Assembly: GCA_015494775.1 (NCBI GenBank)
Contig: WGAP01000201.1
Span: forward strand, 1 to 6,347
DNA from: Flavobacteriales bacterium
GTDB lineage: Bacteria; Bacteroidota; Bacteroidia; Flavobacteriales; Flavobacteriaceae
Length of the DNA stretch: 6,347 nt
Direction: 5' to 3'
The notes beneath the pieces were generated by a model, which did no database searches, was not told where the DNA came from, and saw only the letters and a program-made list of their open reading frames with translations. Positions 5,476 through 6,347 of the stretch are shown here, in pieces; position 1 is the stretch's first letter, and each line of letters starts with the position of its first letter. The position numbers and the translations under genes are program-made.

Positions 5476-6347
5476 ATGAAATTACTTCGAAAAGCAAGAT
5501 TTTACGGACTGATTCTGGGGATATTGTTCGGTTCGGGCGGACTGATGGCCCAGCAGTGGAAACCGGTGGCGCAGGGAAAAATTCCCGCCGCACAGGTGCG
5601 CTTTCACGAGCCCATGCCCGAAAAATATGTTTTGATGCAAGCGGATTTGCAGGCGGCATTGCAACGCGCCCATGCGGCGCCCTTTGAAAATGAAGCGGGA
5701 ACACCGGTGGAAATTAACATTCCCGTGGATGCGCAGGGTGGGGTAGAGCGTTTTGCCGTGCGGCGCGTTCGTTATATGGAAGAAGGTTTGGCAAGGCGTT
5801 ATCCCCAACTTTTTACTTTGCTGGGTCGAAGCAAATCGGGTAAAATCTTGCACGTAAGCGTTTCGCCCTACGAAGTGAATATGATTGTTACCCGTCCGGG
5901 AAAACCGACTTTTTTGCTTAAACCTTATGCGGAAAATACTTGGATAGGTTATTCCATCGACCGGCAGCATTTTGCCGATGAAGGTTTCCGCTGTGATGTT
6001 GACGATACGGAAACCGCACCGGCTTCGCCGGATGAAAATATACTTCAACTACGGCCGGCATTTAACGACGGCACCTTGCGCAAATACCGTTATGCGCCGT
6101 GTATTACGGGCGAATATTCGCAATATACGCTCAACCGTTTGGGCATTCCTTCGTCCGCTTCGGATGCCGACAAAAAAACGGCCATTTTGGGTGCAGTGCA
6201 GGCAGCGGTAACGCGTATCAACAGCGTTTACGAAAAGGATATGGCTTTCCGGTTGATATTGGTCAACAACGAAGACCAGGTGATTTACCTGGACGCTTCG
6301 ACCGACCCGTTTGATAACGGGGCATCGAATATGTCCACACTGCTCAG
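5476..6347 (+). CDS. Secreted reprolysin-like (M12B-type) zinc metalloprotease, N-terminal part (runs off right edge)
   Basis: The frame is open for 290 codons from the ATG at 5476 to the window end. Residues 1-25 are a signal peptide (MKLLRKARFY, hydrophobic core, cleavage after A25 in LMA-QQ). Residues about 26-195 resemble the propeptide region of bacterial reprolysin-like proteases ('IPVDAQGGVERFAVRRVRYMEEGL', 'HVSVSPYEVNMIVTRPG', 'FLLKPYAENTWIGYS'). From about 203 the catalytic domain begins: 'RKYRYAPCITGEYSQY', 'AILGAVQAAVTRINSVYEKDMAFRLILV', 'IYLDASTDPFDNG'. The zinc-binding HExxHxxGxxH is expected further on, outside the window, so catalytic competence cannot be checked. Such proteins often end in a Por-type sorting signal, also not visible here. 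C173 in the propeptide could act as a cysteine switch, but this is speculative. The gene starts 6 bases after the amidase stop, so the pair is very likely co-transcribed. Confidence 0.85.
   Translation, partial: MKLLRKARFYGLILGILFGSGGLMAQQWKPVAQGKIPAAQVRFHEPMPEKYVLMQADLQAALQRAHAAPFENEAGTPVEINIPVDAQGGVERFAVRRVRYMEEGLARRYPQLFTLLGRSKSGKILHVSVSPYEVNMIVTRPGKPTFLLKPYAENTWIGYSIDRQHFADEGFRCDVDDTETAPASPDENILQLRPAFNDGTLRKYRYAPCITGEYSQYTLNRLGIPSSASDADKKTAILGAVQAAVTRINSVYEKDMAFRLILVNNEDQVIYLDASTDPFDNGASNMSTLL

Overview
The window looks like a chromosomal segment of a member of the Bacteroidota; I cannot name a genus. The reasons are a TonB-dependent receptor with a short 'AQ'-type signal peptide, a sigma-54 response-regulator type and an amidase with a SPOR-like tail that I associate with this phylum, a reprolysin-like protease of the type common there, starts without a good Shine-Dalgarno sequence, and one good TTG-N20-TANNTTTG promoter. 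Coding DNA has moderate GC content, while two intergenic blocks are much more GC-rich than their surroundings.

Layout. (1) Positions 1-373, minus strand: the 5' end of a TonB-dependent outer-membrane receptor (signal peptide and plug domain), running off the left edge. (2) 374-897: a divergent intergenic region holding a long imperfect palindrome centred near 541 (arms 441-514 and 568-677), a block of GC-rich hairpins to about 810, and a promoter at 840-870. (3) 898-3807, plus strand: a probable operon of grpE, dnaJ and a sigma-54-dependent response regulator, with gaps of 48 and 24 bases. (4) 3808-4194: an intergenic region with a second structured block, 3815-4067, in which six consecutive hairpins are enclosed by an AT-rich closing stem. 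(5) 4195 to the right edge, plus strand: a secreted N-acetylmuramoyl-L-alanine amidase with a C-terminal SPOR-like domain, followed 6 bases later by the 5' part of a secreted reprolysin-like (M12B) metalloprotease.

How the genes fit together. GrpE and DnaJ are the nucleotide-exchange factor and J-protein of the DnaK chaperone cycle; dnaK is not in the window. The third gene is an AAA+ activator of sigma-54 RNA polymerase that ends right after the ATPase domain and has no DNA-binding helix-turn-helix. The amidase and protease are exported enzymes acting on the cell wall and on proteins.

The points most worth a second look are the multi-hairpin element at 3815-4067, whose mismatches and loops suggest a plus-strand RNA; the DnaJ that keeps only two of four zinc-binding motifs, exactly the two that form one zinc centre; and the 441-677 palindrome, in which one arm carries a 37-base hairpin absent from the other.
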